Shown: in pieces, positions 28,855 to 38,350 of the stretch | Layout of the letters: every line of letters begins with the position of its first letter | How positions within the stretch are numbered: the first letter of the stretch is position 1 | NCBI RefSeq assembly: GCF_025947365.1 | Contig: NZ_CP110012.1 | Coordinates: forward strand, 4,774,001-4,838,000 | From: Flavobacterium sp. N502540 | GTDB lineage: Bacteria; Bacteroidota; Bacteroidia; Flavobacteriales; Flavobacteriaceae | Length of the DNA stretch: 64,000 nucleotides | Direction: 5' to 3' | Notes under the pieces: generated by a model | The model's input: the letters and a program-made list of their open reading frames with translations, nothing else | Database searches by the model: none | Told to the model about the DNA's origin: nothing | Made by a program: the position numbers and the translations under genes

Positions 28855-30843
28855 TCATAGTTCTTTTAAATATTTAATTACTTCAATTATGCCACAATGA
28901 AAAATATTTACCTTATCTGCTGCTTCATTTGTAAATTGTTCAATCCTGGCTTCTTCCTCGATTACAGCTAAACAATTACTGAGATCATCCAACATAAATA
29001 AGTCCAAACTGGATCTCATGTTATGGGTCAGGTTTTTTACTTTTAGAAAATCATTATTTTTAAATGCTTCCTGAAGCAAAACATCTTCATTTGGTATTTT
29101 TTCGATAAAAAGATTGATCATGTCCTGTCTGAAGTTTAAATCACCACATGCCATTTCATCAATAAAGGACAAATTTACTCTTCTCTTGCGAGTAACTTTA
29201 TACTCCGGATTCATTACTGCTCTAATAGCTTCTAGAAGCACCGGCTGTTTGAACGGTTTCGGGACATAACCATCCATCCCTACATTATAACAACGTTCTT
29301 GTTCACCTACGAGCGAATGCGCGGTCATGGCAATAATCGGAATACTCGAATTCATTTCATTTCGAATATAATCAGTAGTCTGATATCCGTCTTTAACCGG
29401 CATTTGAAGATCCATCAATACCAAATCGTATTCATTTTTCGATAAAAGCTCGATGCCTTCTTCTCCGTTTTCTGCTATTTCCAATTCAAAGCCAAAATTA
29501 TAGATGACACTTTTGGCCAGTTTCTGGTTTAAAACATTGTCTTCGCAAAGCAATATTTTTAGTTTCCCCAAACTTTCTCCTGATATTTCCTCGTCAGTTT
29601 CCTGAATATAATCTGCTTTTTTGTAATTAATAACAAAGAAAAATTCCGATCCTCTGTTTTCCTGACTTTTTACATTAATTTCAGCACCTTGTAATTCAAT
29701 TAATTGTTTTACGATATTAAGTCCTAAACCAGTCCCTCCAAATCTTCTTGTGGTACTGTCCTCTGCCTGAGTAAAACGTTCAAAAATAGTTTTCAGTTTC
29801 TCGGAAGGAATTCCGATACCTGTATCTTTAATGGAAAATTTAAGCGAGTAATAATCCTCTGTTTGTTCCATCACTTTTACCGAGACCGTCACTTCTCCTT
29901 CCTGAGTAAACTTAAGTGCATTGCCTATTAAATTAACCAATATCTGATTTAATCTTCCTTCGTCTCCAATAACAATTTCCGGCATATCAGCATCCAGAAA
30001 AAGATTGAACTCTACTTCTTTAGAAGCCTTTATTTTAAGTAAATTATAAATATGCTTTAAAGTGCTTTTTAAATTGAAAGGCATGGCTTCTATGGTCAGA
30101 TTACCGGATTCCATTTTAGACAAATCCAGAATATCATTGACAATTAAAAGCAGATTTTCTCCTGCTATCTGCACGCTGTTGATATAGTCCCGCTGAACAG
30201 TGTCGAGTTTGGTCTGTGCAAGAAGATCCGTAAAACCAATAATACCGTTCAAAGGAGTTCTGATTTCGTGACTCATATTAGCCAAAAAGCTGTCTTTTGC
30301 CAGAACGGCTTTCTCTGCAATCTTCTTCTGTTTGTCAAGCTCAATATTCTTTGTTCCCAATTCCAGCTGGCTGATTACGTGTTTTGCTACAATTCTGAGT
30401 GCATTTCGCTGATCTTCATTCAGTTCTTTTGTAACATGATCAATGGCGCATAACGTTCCAATATTATAACCGTCCGGCGTTGTCAGCGGTATACCGGCAT
30501 AAAATCGAACTTTAAAACCACCCGTAACATTAGCATCGTCTTTAAATCTCTCATTTAAAAAAGTATCATTTATTTCAACCATTTTAGATTCTAAAATAGT
30601 ATACTGACAAAAAGAAATTTCGCGAGGCACCTCAGAAACGCCGATTCCAATTTCAGATTTAAACCACTGTCTGTTCTCATCTATAAAGGAAATATGAGCT
30701 ATTGGTACATCACAGATATAAGATACTAATTTGGTTGCATCATCAAAAGCATGATCAGGAAGTGTATCAAGTATATTGTAACGTTTTAGAGCAGCTAAAC
30801 GCTCTGATTCGTTGACCGGTATTGGAAAGTTGGGAGTTTTCAT
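28855..30843 (-). CDS. hybrid histidine kinase: GAF-HisKA-HATPase-REC-Hpt
   Basis: I start at the ATG at 30841-30843 ([15 protein letters not shown]), 662 aa. A TTG 117 bases upstream would add a poorly supported extension. A GAF domain spans about 25-165. HisKA follows with His192 in [11 protein letters not shown], then HATPase_c (about 295-410, with DTGIGIP and GGTGLGLNI), a receiver domain (about 428-545, Asp478 in LVLMDLQMP), and a C-terminal Hpt domain with His607 in LTHNMRS. There are no membrane helices, so it senses a cytoplasmic signal. The Hpt domain could pass phosphate to the stand-alone receiver downstream, giving a full phosphorelay. Confidence 0.93.
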   Translation of the reverse strand: MKTPNFPIPVNESERLAALKRYNILDTLPDHAFDDATKLVSYICDVPIAHISFIDENRQWFKSEIGIGVSEVPREISFCQYTILESKMVEINDTFLNERFKDDANVTGGFKVRFYAGIPLTTPDGYNIGTLCAIDHVTKELNEDQRNALRIVAKHVISQLELGTKNIELDKQKKIAEKAVLAKDSFLANMSHEIRTPLNGIIGFTDLLAQTKLDTVQRDYINSVQIAGENLLLIVNDILDLSKMESGNLTIEAMPFNLKSTLKHIYNLLKIKASKEVEFNLFLDADMPEIVIGDEGRLNQILVNLIGNALKFTQEGEVTVSVKVMEQTEDYYSLKFSIKDTGIGIPSEKLKTIFERFTQAEDSTTRRFGGTGLGLNIVKQLIELQGAEINVKSQENRGSEFFFVINYKKADYIQETDEEISGESLGKLKILLCEDNVLNQKLAKSVIYNFGFELEIAENGEEGIELLSKNEYDLVLMDLQMPVKDGYQTTDYIRNEMNSSIPIIAMTAHSLVGEQERCYNVGMDGYVPKPFKQPVLLEAIRAVMNPEYKVTRKRRVNLSFIDEMACGDLNFRQDMINLFIEKIPNEDVLLQEAFKNNDFLKVKNLTHNMRSSLDLFMLDDLSNCLAVIEEEARIEQFTNEAADKVNIFHCGIIEVIKYLKEL

Positions 30844-30985
30844 TGCAGCTAGTGGTAAACTTGGATAAATATAAAAATAATTTGAGATAAAATGTTCTTT
30901 TTTTACGACCGATCGTTTGGATATGACGCATAAAATCAAATACCTTAATTTAACAAGCAATCACATATTAAATCAAAACAATACA

Positions 30986-31012
30986 AAAGGCAGCTTAAAA
31001 AAGCTGCCCTTT
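30986..31012 (-). terminator. terminator of the metal efflux operon
   Basis: GGCAGCTT and AAGCTGCC (30989-30996 and 31001-31008) pair around AAAA. On the minus strand the stem is followed by TTTT. It starts 3 bp after the stop of the adaptor gene. Confidence 0.85.
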
Positions 31013-31015
31013 GTG

Positions 31016-32146
31016 TTACTGATCTCCTTTATTCATAAAACTCATTAAAAGTGTATAAGCATTTTTGATTACAATTTTCGAAGATTGATCTATAATTGGT
31101 GACTTTATCATTTGATATCCGTTAGCGGAAGATCCGGTTTCTACCGGAACCATCTTATAGATTCCGTTTGTACTTACCGAAAAAACAAAAAACTTCCCCT
31201 GCCATCGTACCACGGCATCTTCCGGAACCGTGATGGCTTTTTCGTTATTAAATTCTGCCTCTGCATTAATAAAAAGCCCAGGTATCAATGAACTTTCATA
31301 CTGATTCACTTTACAAATCACCTCTGCTGCACGATCATCATTAAGACTTTGATTGATATAAGCAATTTTTGCTTTGTACTTTTTAGACGGATTCGCATTA
31401 GTGAAAGCTGTAACGGTTTGCCCTACCGAAAGTTGCTGTATGTCTTTTTCAAAAACATTCATGGTCAAAACAATATCCCTCATTTCAATCAGCTCAAAAA
31501 GCATGTCGGTCGCTGAAATGTATTTTCCCACATTCACGTTAATCTTAGCAACCAACCCATTTATTGGTGAACGAATCACAACCGTTTTGCTTATCGTTGA
31601 AGAGGTGAGTTTTTTGACATTAATCCCTAACAACCCCAGCTTTTGGGCTAACGATGACATATAAATGTGTTGTGTCTGCATCTCAGTTGCAGTCTGTTCA
31701 AACAGCTTATCACTACTTGCTTTCTTGGCATTAAGCTCCTTTTGTCGATTAAACTCACTTTGGGCCAACTGAAATTTTTCTTTCGCGGTAAGATAATCCT
31801 GTTGCAATTGTATGTATTGCATGTCCTCGACTACCGCCAATACTTGTCCCTTTCTAACATGCATACCTGCCATTAAATCCGTTTTTTTGATGTAACCTCC
31901 TAAAGGAATACTTACTGTAACCACACTCTTTGGAGGCACCGTTACGGTCCCCTGAAGCTGTAATATTCCTTTTACTGTTCTTTCTTCAGGATGACCAACA
32001 AGCAATTTTGCATTTTTGATCTGTGCATCGCTTAATTGAATACTGTTTTCAGGTGTTAATACTTTTTTACTTTGTGATTCTTTTTTGTCGCTCTGGCAGG
32101 AAACCAAGCATAGAAAAACAAAAATGATACTGCTATATATTTTCAT
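31016..32146 (-). CDS. RND efflux periplasmic adaptor (CusB/CzcB-like lipoprotein)
   Basis: The 376-aa protein has a lipoprotein signal peptide with Cys17 (LCLVSC). The membrane-fusion layout follows: a first beta-barrel/lipoyl strand near VVTVSIPLGGYIKKTDLMAG, a coiled-coil hairpin (about 120-160, QQDYLTAKEKFQLAQSEFNR), a second lipoyl half (IRSPINGLVAKINVNVGKYI), then a barrel and membrane-proximal domain (ITVPEDAVVRWQGKFFVFSV). It should join the inner-membrane pump to the outer-membrane channel and may pass metal to the pump. Its start is 4 bp after the pump gene. Confidence 0.93.
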   Translation of the reverse strand: MKIYSSIIFVFLCLVSCQSDKKESQSKKVLTPENSIQLSDAQIKNAKLLVGHPEERTVKGILQLQGTVTVPPKSVVTVSIPLGGYIKKTDLMAGMHVRKGQVLAVVEDMQYIQLQQDYLTAKEKFQLAQSEFNRQKELNAKKASSDKLFEQTATEMQTQHIYMSSLAQKLGLLGINVKKLTSSTISKTVVIRSPINGLVAKINVNVGKYISATDMLFELIEMRDIVLTMNVFEKDIQQLSVGQTVTAFTNANPSKKYKAKIAYINQSLNDDRAAEVICKVNQYESSLIPGLFINAEAEFNNEKAITVPEDAVVRWQGKFFVFSVSTNGIYKMVPVETGSSANGYQMIKSPIIDQSSKIVIKNAYTLLMSFMNKGDQ

Positions 32147-32150
32147 TATT

Positions 32151-35100
32151 TTATAAATTATTAAGGGTTTGCCAATTAATTACAGCTTTGTTGTAATCAT
32201 TAATTCGGTCTAAATATTCATTTTTTATGGTGATCGCCTGATTGACCACTAAAACCCATTGCAGGTAATCGATATCTCCATTTTCCAATTGACTGTTGGC
32301 TGTATCGATAATTATTGTCGCATTTTTTAATCCTTCGTTTTCATAATAGGAAAGGCTTTCTTTGTATTTTTCGATTTCATTTACCGCATTGACAATCTCT
32401 GTCTTCAATTCAATTTTTGTAGTTTCTGCCTGCATTTTGTACGCTTCATAATCTACTTTGGCTGCTTTATTACGCGCGGACTGACTGCCAAAAAAAAGAG
32501 GGACTGACAAACCGAAATTAACATAATTAAATCTCTGACTTCCATTGTAATAAACTTCCTGACCTACAGTGCTTGTTTGTGTTCCAATGATGCTTAAATT
32601 ATTATAGCCAATGGTAATATCGGGGAGTATTTTGGACTGTTCCGTTCTCCATCTCCATTTTGCCGCTTCTGCTTCGTACATTGAAAGTTGTACCTGAGGA
32701 AGCTCTGCGGTATCTTTATTTTGATGTAATGAAACCATAAAATCATTTTTTACAGTCTGTGAAATGGGCACATGAACCATACTGTCCTGAAGAACCGTAT
32801 TAAACGTTTTAAGTATGATGGAGATATCTTTATTTACCATTGCAAGCTGGTTCATATAAAACTGCCGTGCAGATTGAGAAGCTGTTTTTTCCAAAACATT
32901 AGCTTCTCCTGTTTTATAGCGTAGCTCTGATTTCTGTTCCATTAATCTGTAAATCGAATCGGCATAAGTCAGCAATTCCTTTTTACTGTTGAGCCAGATG
33001 TAATCATAAAATAAGTTTCTCACATTCGACTTAACCTGTTGCACTGTTAACTGCGATTCTGCTTTTGCGGCATTGTGATGCTCTCTCAATACTTTTTTCT
33101 GATTTGTATATACTGTTGGAAAAGCAAAAGTCTGACTAATCCCAAAACGGTTGTCGTTTACAGCGCTATTAAATTGACCATAATCGGCAGTAAAAGCTGT
33201 TTTAGGAATATCAAAAGCAGATTTTTCCAATTGTTCTTTCGATCTTTCATTCAATTGAGAAGATTTAATTCTTCTGTTGTGCTGCATCGCTATTGATAAA
33301 GATTCTTCAAGCGAGATAGGTGCATCTTGTGCCTGTACCGAAGCCGTAAGAAACAAAGCCAGCACTAGTAAAGTCAGTTTATCCATCTTATGTTTTTTAT
33401 TTTTCTTAGAAAAAACTTTGCTATGATACGTCATTAAATAAATTGCCGGAAGTACAAAAAGTGTGAGTAGAGTTGCGGTAATGAGTCCGCCGATAACGAC
33501 CGTGGCCAACGGACGCTGTACCTCTGCTCCTGCGCCATTGCTCAAAGCCATAGGTAAAAATCCTAAAGAAGCAACAGCAGCTGTCATCAATACAGGACGC
33601 AACCTGTTTTTGGTTCCGTTAATGATAATCTGAAGCGGATCGGTAATTTCGCCGTGTTTTTGTATCCGATTGAACTCGGAGATTAAAACAATTCCATTTA
33701 AAACGGCTACGCCAAACAGTGCAATAAAACCAACACCGGCCGAAATACTAAACGGCATATCCCGCAACGCCAGTCCAAAAACACCGCCAATTGCCGATAA
33801 CGGAATGGCAGTAAAAATGATAATGCCTTCTTTAAAAGATCGGAAAGCAAAATACAACAGCGCCAAAATCATAAACAAAGCTGCAGGGACTGCAATTCCA
33901 AGGCGCGATTTGGCCTGTTGCAGATTTTCAAAAGTCCCTCCATAGGTAATGTAATATCCGGGAGCAAATTTGATCTGACTGTTTACTTTTTTCTGCAATT
34001 CCTCTACAATAGATTCAACATCCCGTCCTCTTACATTAAAACCAACAATAATTCTCCTTTTGGCATCTTCGCGCTGAATCTGGTTCGGACCTTCCACTTC
34101 TTTAACCGAAGCTACCTGATACAACGGGATCTGCATTCCGGAACGGGTTGCAATCAGTAAATTTCGAACATCCTCAATATCTTTCCGTCCATTAGCTTCC
34201 ACGCGTACCACCATATCGAACTTTTTTTCTCCTTCATAAATACTGCCTGCTACAGCTCCTGCAAACGCGGCATTTACGGTTTGATTGATGTCTGAAACAT
34301 AAATACCGTACTTCGCCATTTCTGCCCAATCATAGTCAATAACAATTTGTGGCATTCCGGTAACTTTCTCCACATAAAGATCTGTAGCGCCTTCTACAGT
34401 AGTGCTAATCGCGCCTAACTGCTCGGCATATTTTGCCAGTTTATCGAGATCTTCGCCATAAATTTTACAAACCAAATCCTGCTTTGCTCCTGTCATTAAT
34501 TCGTTAAAACGCATCTGAACCGGAAACTGAAAACCAGTCGTAACTCCCGGTGCAACCTCTTTAACGGTTTGGGTCATTTGATCTGCCAATTCAGGAAACG
34601 AAGAAGCACTGGTCCATTCTGATTTATCTTTTAAGACAATAATCATATCACCTCCTTCTATAGGCATAGGATCTGTTGGAATTTCGGCACTACCAATTCT
34701 CGAAACGACTTTTTCCACTTCCGGATAGGTATTTTTTAATGCAGTCGAAATTTTCTCAATGGTTGCTGTCGTCGTTGACAAATTTGTCCCCAGTAATAAA
34801 CGAGTTTCTACGGCAAAATCGCCTTCTTCCAGTTGTGGGATAAATTCACCGCCCATTCGGCTAAAAAGCAACAAGGCGATACCAAACAAAACGAAAGCTG
34901 AAATCACAATCGCTTTTCTAACCTGCAATGCTCGCGACAAAACTCTTTCATAATAAAACTCAAGATTTGTCATTATTCGATCCGATAAATTCGGTTTATG
35001 ATTTATTTTTTTGCTAATGAACAAAGCACTTACCATAGGAACATAGGTAAGCGACAGTATAAAAGCTCCTAAAATGGCAAAGGCCACCGTTTGTGCCATT

Positions 35101-36530
35101 GGCTTGAACATCTTTCCTTCAATGCCTTCCAGTGATAATATCGGAAGGTATACAATCAGAATAATAATCTGTCCAAATACTGCAGCGTTCATCATGCGTC
35201 CTGCTGATCCCGTCACTTCCTTGTCCATCTCTTCTTGTGAAATAGAATCGATTTCTTTGTATTTTTTGGAGGAATGAATATGATGCAAAATGGCTTCCAC
35301 AATAATCACCGCGCCATCGACTATCAAACCAAAATCAAGCGCACCCAGACTCATTAAATTCCCACTCACACCAAACGTATTCATCATGATAATAGCAAAC
35401 AGCATGGCCAAAGGAATTACCGAGGCTACAATAAAACCTGCTCTTAAATTACCCAAGAAAAGTACCAACACCAGTACCACGATCAGTGCTCCTTCAATAA
35501 GATTCTTCTCTACCGTTCCAATAGCATTATCTACCATTTTAGTCCGATCTAAAAAAGGTTCTATTTTTAAACCTTTTGGTAAAATTTTCTCAATTTCAGC
35601 AACTCGTTTTTTAACCTTTACGATCACATTACTGGCATTCTCTCCTTTAAGCATCATTACAATTCCACCAACCGACTCGCCAATATCATCTGTCGTTAAG
35701 GCTCCGTAGCGTATCGCAGAAGACATTTTTACCTCTGCAATATCTTTAATCAGAATTGGAGTTCCGGCCTGTGTATTTTTGACAATAATATTCTGAATGT
35801 CTTTTATGTTTCGAGTCAATCCAACACTTCGGATGTAAAGTACCGTTGGCCCTTTTTCAATATAGGCCCCACCCGTATTTTCGTTATTACTGTTCAGGGC
35901 TGTAAAAACTTCTTTAATAGTCAGGTTCTGCGCTTTAAGCCGCGACGGATTAACGGCAACCTCATATTGCTTTAGTTTCCCTCCAAAAGTAGCAACATCG
36001 GCAATTCCGGGAGTTCCCAGAAGCTGTCTTCTTATCGTCCAGTCCTGAATAGTACGCAGGTCTTCCAGAGAATACTTCGTTTCATATCCGGGTTGCGGTT
36101 TCAAAACATACTGGTAAATCTCGCCCAGACCTGTAGTTGCGGGTGCCATTTCAGGAATACTCGCGTTCTCTGCAATTTCTACTTTTTGCAATCGTTCTGC
36201 CACCTGCTGACGTGCCCAATACACGTCTGTATCGTCAGCAAAAACAATCGTAACCAACGAAAGTCCAAAACGCGAAATACTGCGGCTTTCTTTCAGCTGC
36301 GGTATATTACTAATCGCCTGTTCGATTGGAAATGTAATTAAGCGTTCCACATCTTCGGCTCCCAAAGACGGAGCGGTTGTAATAATTTGTACCTGATTGT
36401 TGGTGATGTCAGGAACCGCATCAATAGGTAAACGGGTTACTTCAAACACGCCATAGATAATCCATAGCAACGTGAAGATCCCAATTACCAGTTTATTTTT
36501 AACTGAGAACTGTATGATCTTATTAAGCAT
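32151..36530 (-). CDS. heavy-metal RND pump fused to a TolC-like outer-membrane channel
   Basis: At 1459 aa the protein is about 400 aa longer than a normal CzcA/CusA pump. Residues 1-1035 are a full HME-type RND transporter with twelve helices. The TM4 motif DFGLIVDGA at 399-407 has the DFGxxxDGA pattern of CzcA-type pumps for divalent metals, not the copper/silver type. From Met1049 a hydrophobic, signal-like segment (LTLLVLALFLTASVQA) leads into a TolC/CzcC domain of about 390 aa, with ISLEESLSIAMQHNRRIKSS and a second repeat near the C-terminus. The internal segment could act as an extra membrane helix that carries the channel domain to the periplasm. Alternatively, Met1049 may also serve as a separate start. 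Likely substrates are Zn, Co, Cd or Ni. Confidence 0.9.
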   Translation of the reverse strand: MLNKIIQFSVKNKLVIGIFTLLWIIYGVFEVTRLPIDAVPDITNNQVQIITTAPSLGAEDVERLITFPIEQAISNIPQLKESRSISRFGLSLVTIVFADDTDVYWARQQVAERLQKVEIAENASIPEMAPATTGLGEIYQYVLKPQPGYETKYSLEDLRTIQDWTIRRQLLGTPGIADVATFGGKLKQYEVAVNPSRLKAQNLTIKEVFTALNSNNENTGGAYIEKGPTVLYIRSVGLTRNIKDIQNIIVKNTQAGTPILIKDIAEVKMSSAIRYGALTTDDIGESVGGIVMMLKGENASNVIVKVKKRVAEIEKILPKGLKIEPFLDRTKMVDNAIGTVEKNLIEGALIVVLVLVLFLGNLRAGFIVASVIPLAMLFAIIMMNTFGVSGNLMSLGALDFGLIVDGAVIIVEAILHHIHSSKKYKEIDSISQEEMDKEVTGSAGRMMNAAVFGQIIILIVYLPILSLEGIEGKMFKPMAQTVAFAILGAFILSLTYVPMVSALFISKKINHKPNLSDRIMTNLEFYYERVLSRALQVRKAIVISAFVLFGIALLLFSRMGGEFIPQLEEGDFAVETRLLLGTNLSTTTATIEKISTALKNTYPEVEKVVSRIGSAEIPTDPMPIEGGDMIIVLKDKSEWTSASSFPELADQMTQTVKEVAPGVTTGFQFPVQMRFNELMTGAKQDLVCKIYGEDLDKLAKYAEQLGAISTTVEGATDLYVEKVTGMPQIVIDYDWAEMAKYGIYVSDINQTVNAAFAGAVAGSIYEGEKKFDMVVRVEANGRKDIEDVRNLLIATRSGMQIPLYQVASVKEVEGPNQIQREDAKRRIIVGFNVRGRDVESIVEELQKKVNSQIKFAPGYYITYGGTFENLQQAKSRLGIAVPAALFMILALLYFAFRSFKEGIIIFTAIPLSAIGGVFGLALRDMPFSISAGVGFIALFGVAVLNGIVLISEFNRIQKHGEITDPLQIIINGTKNRLRPVLMTAAVASLGFLPMALSNGAGAEVQRPLATVVIGGLITATLLTLFVLPAIYLMTYHSKVFSKKNKKHKMDKLTLLVLALFLTASVQAQDAPISLEESLSIAMQHNRRIKSSQLNERSKEQLEKSAFDIPKTAFTADYGQFNSAVNDNRFGISQTFAFPTVYTNQKKVLREHHNAAKAESQLTVQQVKSNVRNLFYDYIWLNSKKELLTYADSIYRLMEQKSELRYKTGEANVLEKTASQSARQFYMNQLAMVNKDISIILKTFNTVLQDSMVHVPISQTVKNDFMVSLHQNKDTAELPQVQLSMYEAEAAKWRWRTEQSKILPDITIGYNNLSIIGTQTSTVGQEVYYNGSQRFNYVNFGLSVPLFFGSQSARNKAAKVDYEAYKMQAETTKIELKTEIVNAVNEIEKYKESLSYYENEGLKNATIIIDTANSQLENGDIDYLQWVLVVNQAITIKNEYLDRINDYNKAVINWQTLNNL

Positions 36531-36613
36531 AATTTAATTTATTTGAATATAGTAATGCCAGGGCTAAAACATCAAAAATGTCTTAACCACAATAAAAATT
36601 CTATAAAATCAAA

Positions 36614-36991
36614 TTAGGCTACAGGAGGTCGAAATACCGAAAACAAGGAAGGATTTGAATACAAATCTGAGGTATAAGGAATTTTACCCGATGGTGAAAA
36701 TCCAACGGTAAAAGGAATATAAAATACCGGTTTGTCCTGCGGAACAAACACCAGCTGTACGTAAGGTCCGGATATGTTCTTAAACGGAAGCTGCATATCA
36801 CGATCAGAATCATTGTCTTTTAAATCTTCTCCCCAGTAATGCATTTCTAAAAAATCAAAAAAACTGATATCATGTCTTTGCTGATGTTCCTTAAAATGCT
36901 CCAGCAATATCGGCAATTTATAAAACTGCTGAAAGAACCCAATATTGGATACAATTAAAAAGATGAAAAGATATATAATGATTTTTCGCAC
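36614..36991 (-). CDS. small membrane-anchored protein of the metal efflux operon, function unknown
   Basis: The 125-aa frame starts at a GTG (36989-36991). No in-frame ATG is near. It has one N-terminal hydrophobic segment (about 4-20) and then a probable periplasmic part. Notable features are a His-rich region (LLEHFKEHQQRHDISFFDFLEMHYW), here spanning about residues 30-54, and an acidic D-N-D-S-D-R-D run, both candidates for metal binding. It lies 83 bp upstream of the pump gene on the same strand. I recognise no family. Sensor, metal buffer or accessory subunit are possible, which is inference. Confidence 0.65.
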   Translation of the reverse strand: MRKIIIYLFIFLIVSNIGFFQQFYKLPILLEHFKEHQQRHDISFFDFLEMHYWGEDLKDNDSDRDMQLPFKNISGPYVQLVFVPQDKPVFYIPFTVGFSPSGKIPYTSDLYSNPSLFSVFRPPVA

Positions 36992-37685
36992 TTCACAAAT
37001 TTAAACGATGTCGCAAAATAATTTCATACTTAAAACAAGAAGCAAACAACTTTTATCATTTTACCCCATTAAAGCACTAAAAATTACAATTATCATATCA
37101 AAAACTAAAAATTAAATCATTTTATACAACCTAAAAGTTAATTCAAAACAACTATTCTCAATTTAAAATTAAGATGCTCCCTCCTAAGATATTTCAACTC
37201 AAAAAAAACTTCAAAATTCTAAAATTCATAACCCTTTTCTATTTCAAAATGGACGAGAATACTTCCATTAAAATTTTGCTAAAAAGTTCCTAAAACCAAG
37301 CTAAATGCTTCTTCCCTGCTGGTCTGGTCTCCTTATTTAACTTCTTGTAAGAATACAAAACAAAACAAGTATTTCTACCTCTTTTTTTAGCTGTAAAAAT
37401 TACACGTAACTTCTTTTTTACAATTTAATAATAGCAGTAAAAAGACTTTAAACACAAAAACACAAACAGCTAACAATCAATATATTAACAAATAAAAATC
37501 AAAGAGTTTTAAAGTCAAGTGTACGTTCATTCGTATAAATTTTGAAAAAAACTTTTTTTTCTGTCAGATTAATTTATACTTTTGTTTCGAACTATTCTTA
37601 TTCATTCTAAATAAGAATTACTTACAAATTTATTTTTATTTGGCCAAAATAAAAAAGAATTTTCTTAGAAAAATTTCCAAAATAA
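36992..37685. other. AT-rich divergent intergenic region before the siderophore operon
   Basis: About 700 bp without a supported gene, very AT-rich. The right end carries the siderophore operon promoter and operator described separately. A TAAATTTG box on the minus strand (36996-37003) lies 4 bp before the GTG of the small metal-operon protein. No matching -33 box is seen, so I do not call it a promoter. Confidence 0.5.
37577..37618 (+). promoter_or_regulatory. promoter and probable iron operator of the siderophore operon
   Basis: A -7 box TACTTTTG lies at 37577-37584. From 37598 to 37614 is TTATTCATTCTAAATAA, within a larger inverted repeat (ATTCTTATT at 37594-37602 and AATAAGAAT at 37610-37618). 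The 17-bp site matches, with one difference, the reverse complement of the site before the siderophore receptor gene (51732-51748). Bound protein would cover the transcription start. A Fur- or DtxR-type iron repressor is the likely binder, by context. Confidence 0.7.
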
Positions 37686-38318
37686 ATGAAAATTAAGAAC
37701 AACCCCAGCAAAATCAAGCTATCAGACTCTTCTTATAAATTAAACAAAATTTCGAAGAACATCCGTAACAGGAGAAGCGTCTATGCCAATCAGTTTATCA
37801 AGGGAGAATTACCGGATCAACTGCTTGAAGAAATTTTGACGAATGCCACTTGGGCTCCTACTCACAAAATGACAGAACCCTGGAGGTTTATCGTTTTTAG
37901 GGGCAAATATTTGAAGAAGTATGGTGAATATATGGCTCACTATTACAAAGATTTTTATACTGAATTATCTCCAGAAGATCAAAAACACAAGCTTTCTTAT
38001 CTCGAAAATTATCCGCTCAATGCAGCCTGCATGATTGGAGTGGTCCTGGTGAAAAACACCAAAATTGACCTGCCCGAATGGGAAGAAATTGCTGCAGTCT
38101 CTTCTGCTGTACAAAATATTGCACTTACCTGCCATGCTCATAAAATGGGCAGTTACTGGAGTACCAAAGGAGTAGCTATCGATTATGTGGCAAAATTTGG
38201 TCTCTCAGAAAACGAAAAATCACTAGGGCTTCTTTATCTGGGGTATTATCCCGAAGCCTTAAAACCTTCCAAAAAAAAGAGAACCCCTTTATCTAAAAAA
38301 GTCGTCTACCTCGACTGA
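37686..38318 (+). CDS. nitroreductase-family flavoprotein in the siderophore operon
   Basis: The 210-aa protein has the nitroreductase fold pattern: IRNRRSVYANQFIKGELPD (about 26-44), the FMN-contacting ATWAPTHKMTEPWRF, and AAVSSAVQNIALTCHAHKMGSYW. It is the first gene after the iron-type operator, with the decarboxylase gene 32 bp downstream, so it is probably iron-regulated. In this setting a flavin enzyme might reduce siderophore-bound ferric iron or modify a precursor. Neither is shown by the sequence. Confidence 0.85.
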   Translation: MKIKNNPSKIKLSDSSYKLNKISKNIRNRRSVYANQFIKGELPDQLLEEILTNATWAPTHKMTEPWRFIVFRGKYLKKYGEYMAHYYKDFYTELSPEDQKHKLSYLENYPLNAACMIGVVLVKNTKIDLPEWEEIAAVSSAVQNIALTCHAHKMGSYWSTKGVAIDYVAKFGLSENEKSLGLLYLGYYPEALKPSKKKRTPLSKKVVYLD

Positions 38319-38350
38319 AAAATAACTTTAACCCTTAAAACAACTATTTT

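Noticed and set aside
30844..30960. N-terminal extension of the hybrid kinase from TTG
   Set aside because: The added 39 residues have no domain and the ATG at 30843 directly precedes the usual start of this kinase type.
35290..35709. 139-aa frame opposite to the RND pump
   Set aside because: Antisense shadow rich in Ser, Thr and Ile, no start region or family signal.
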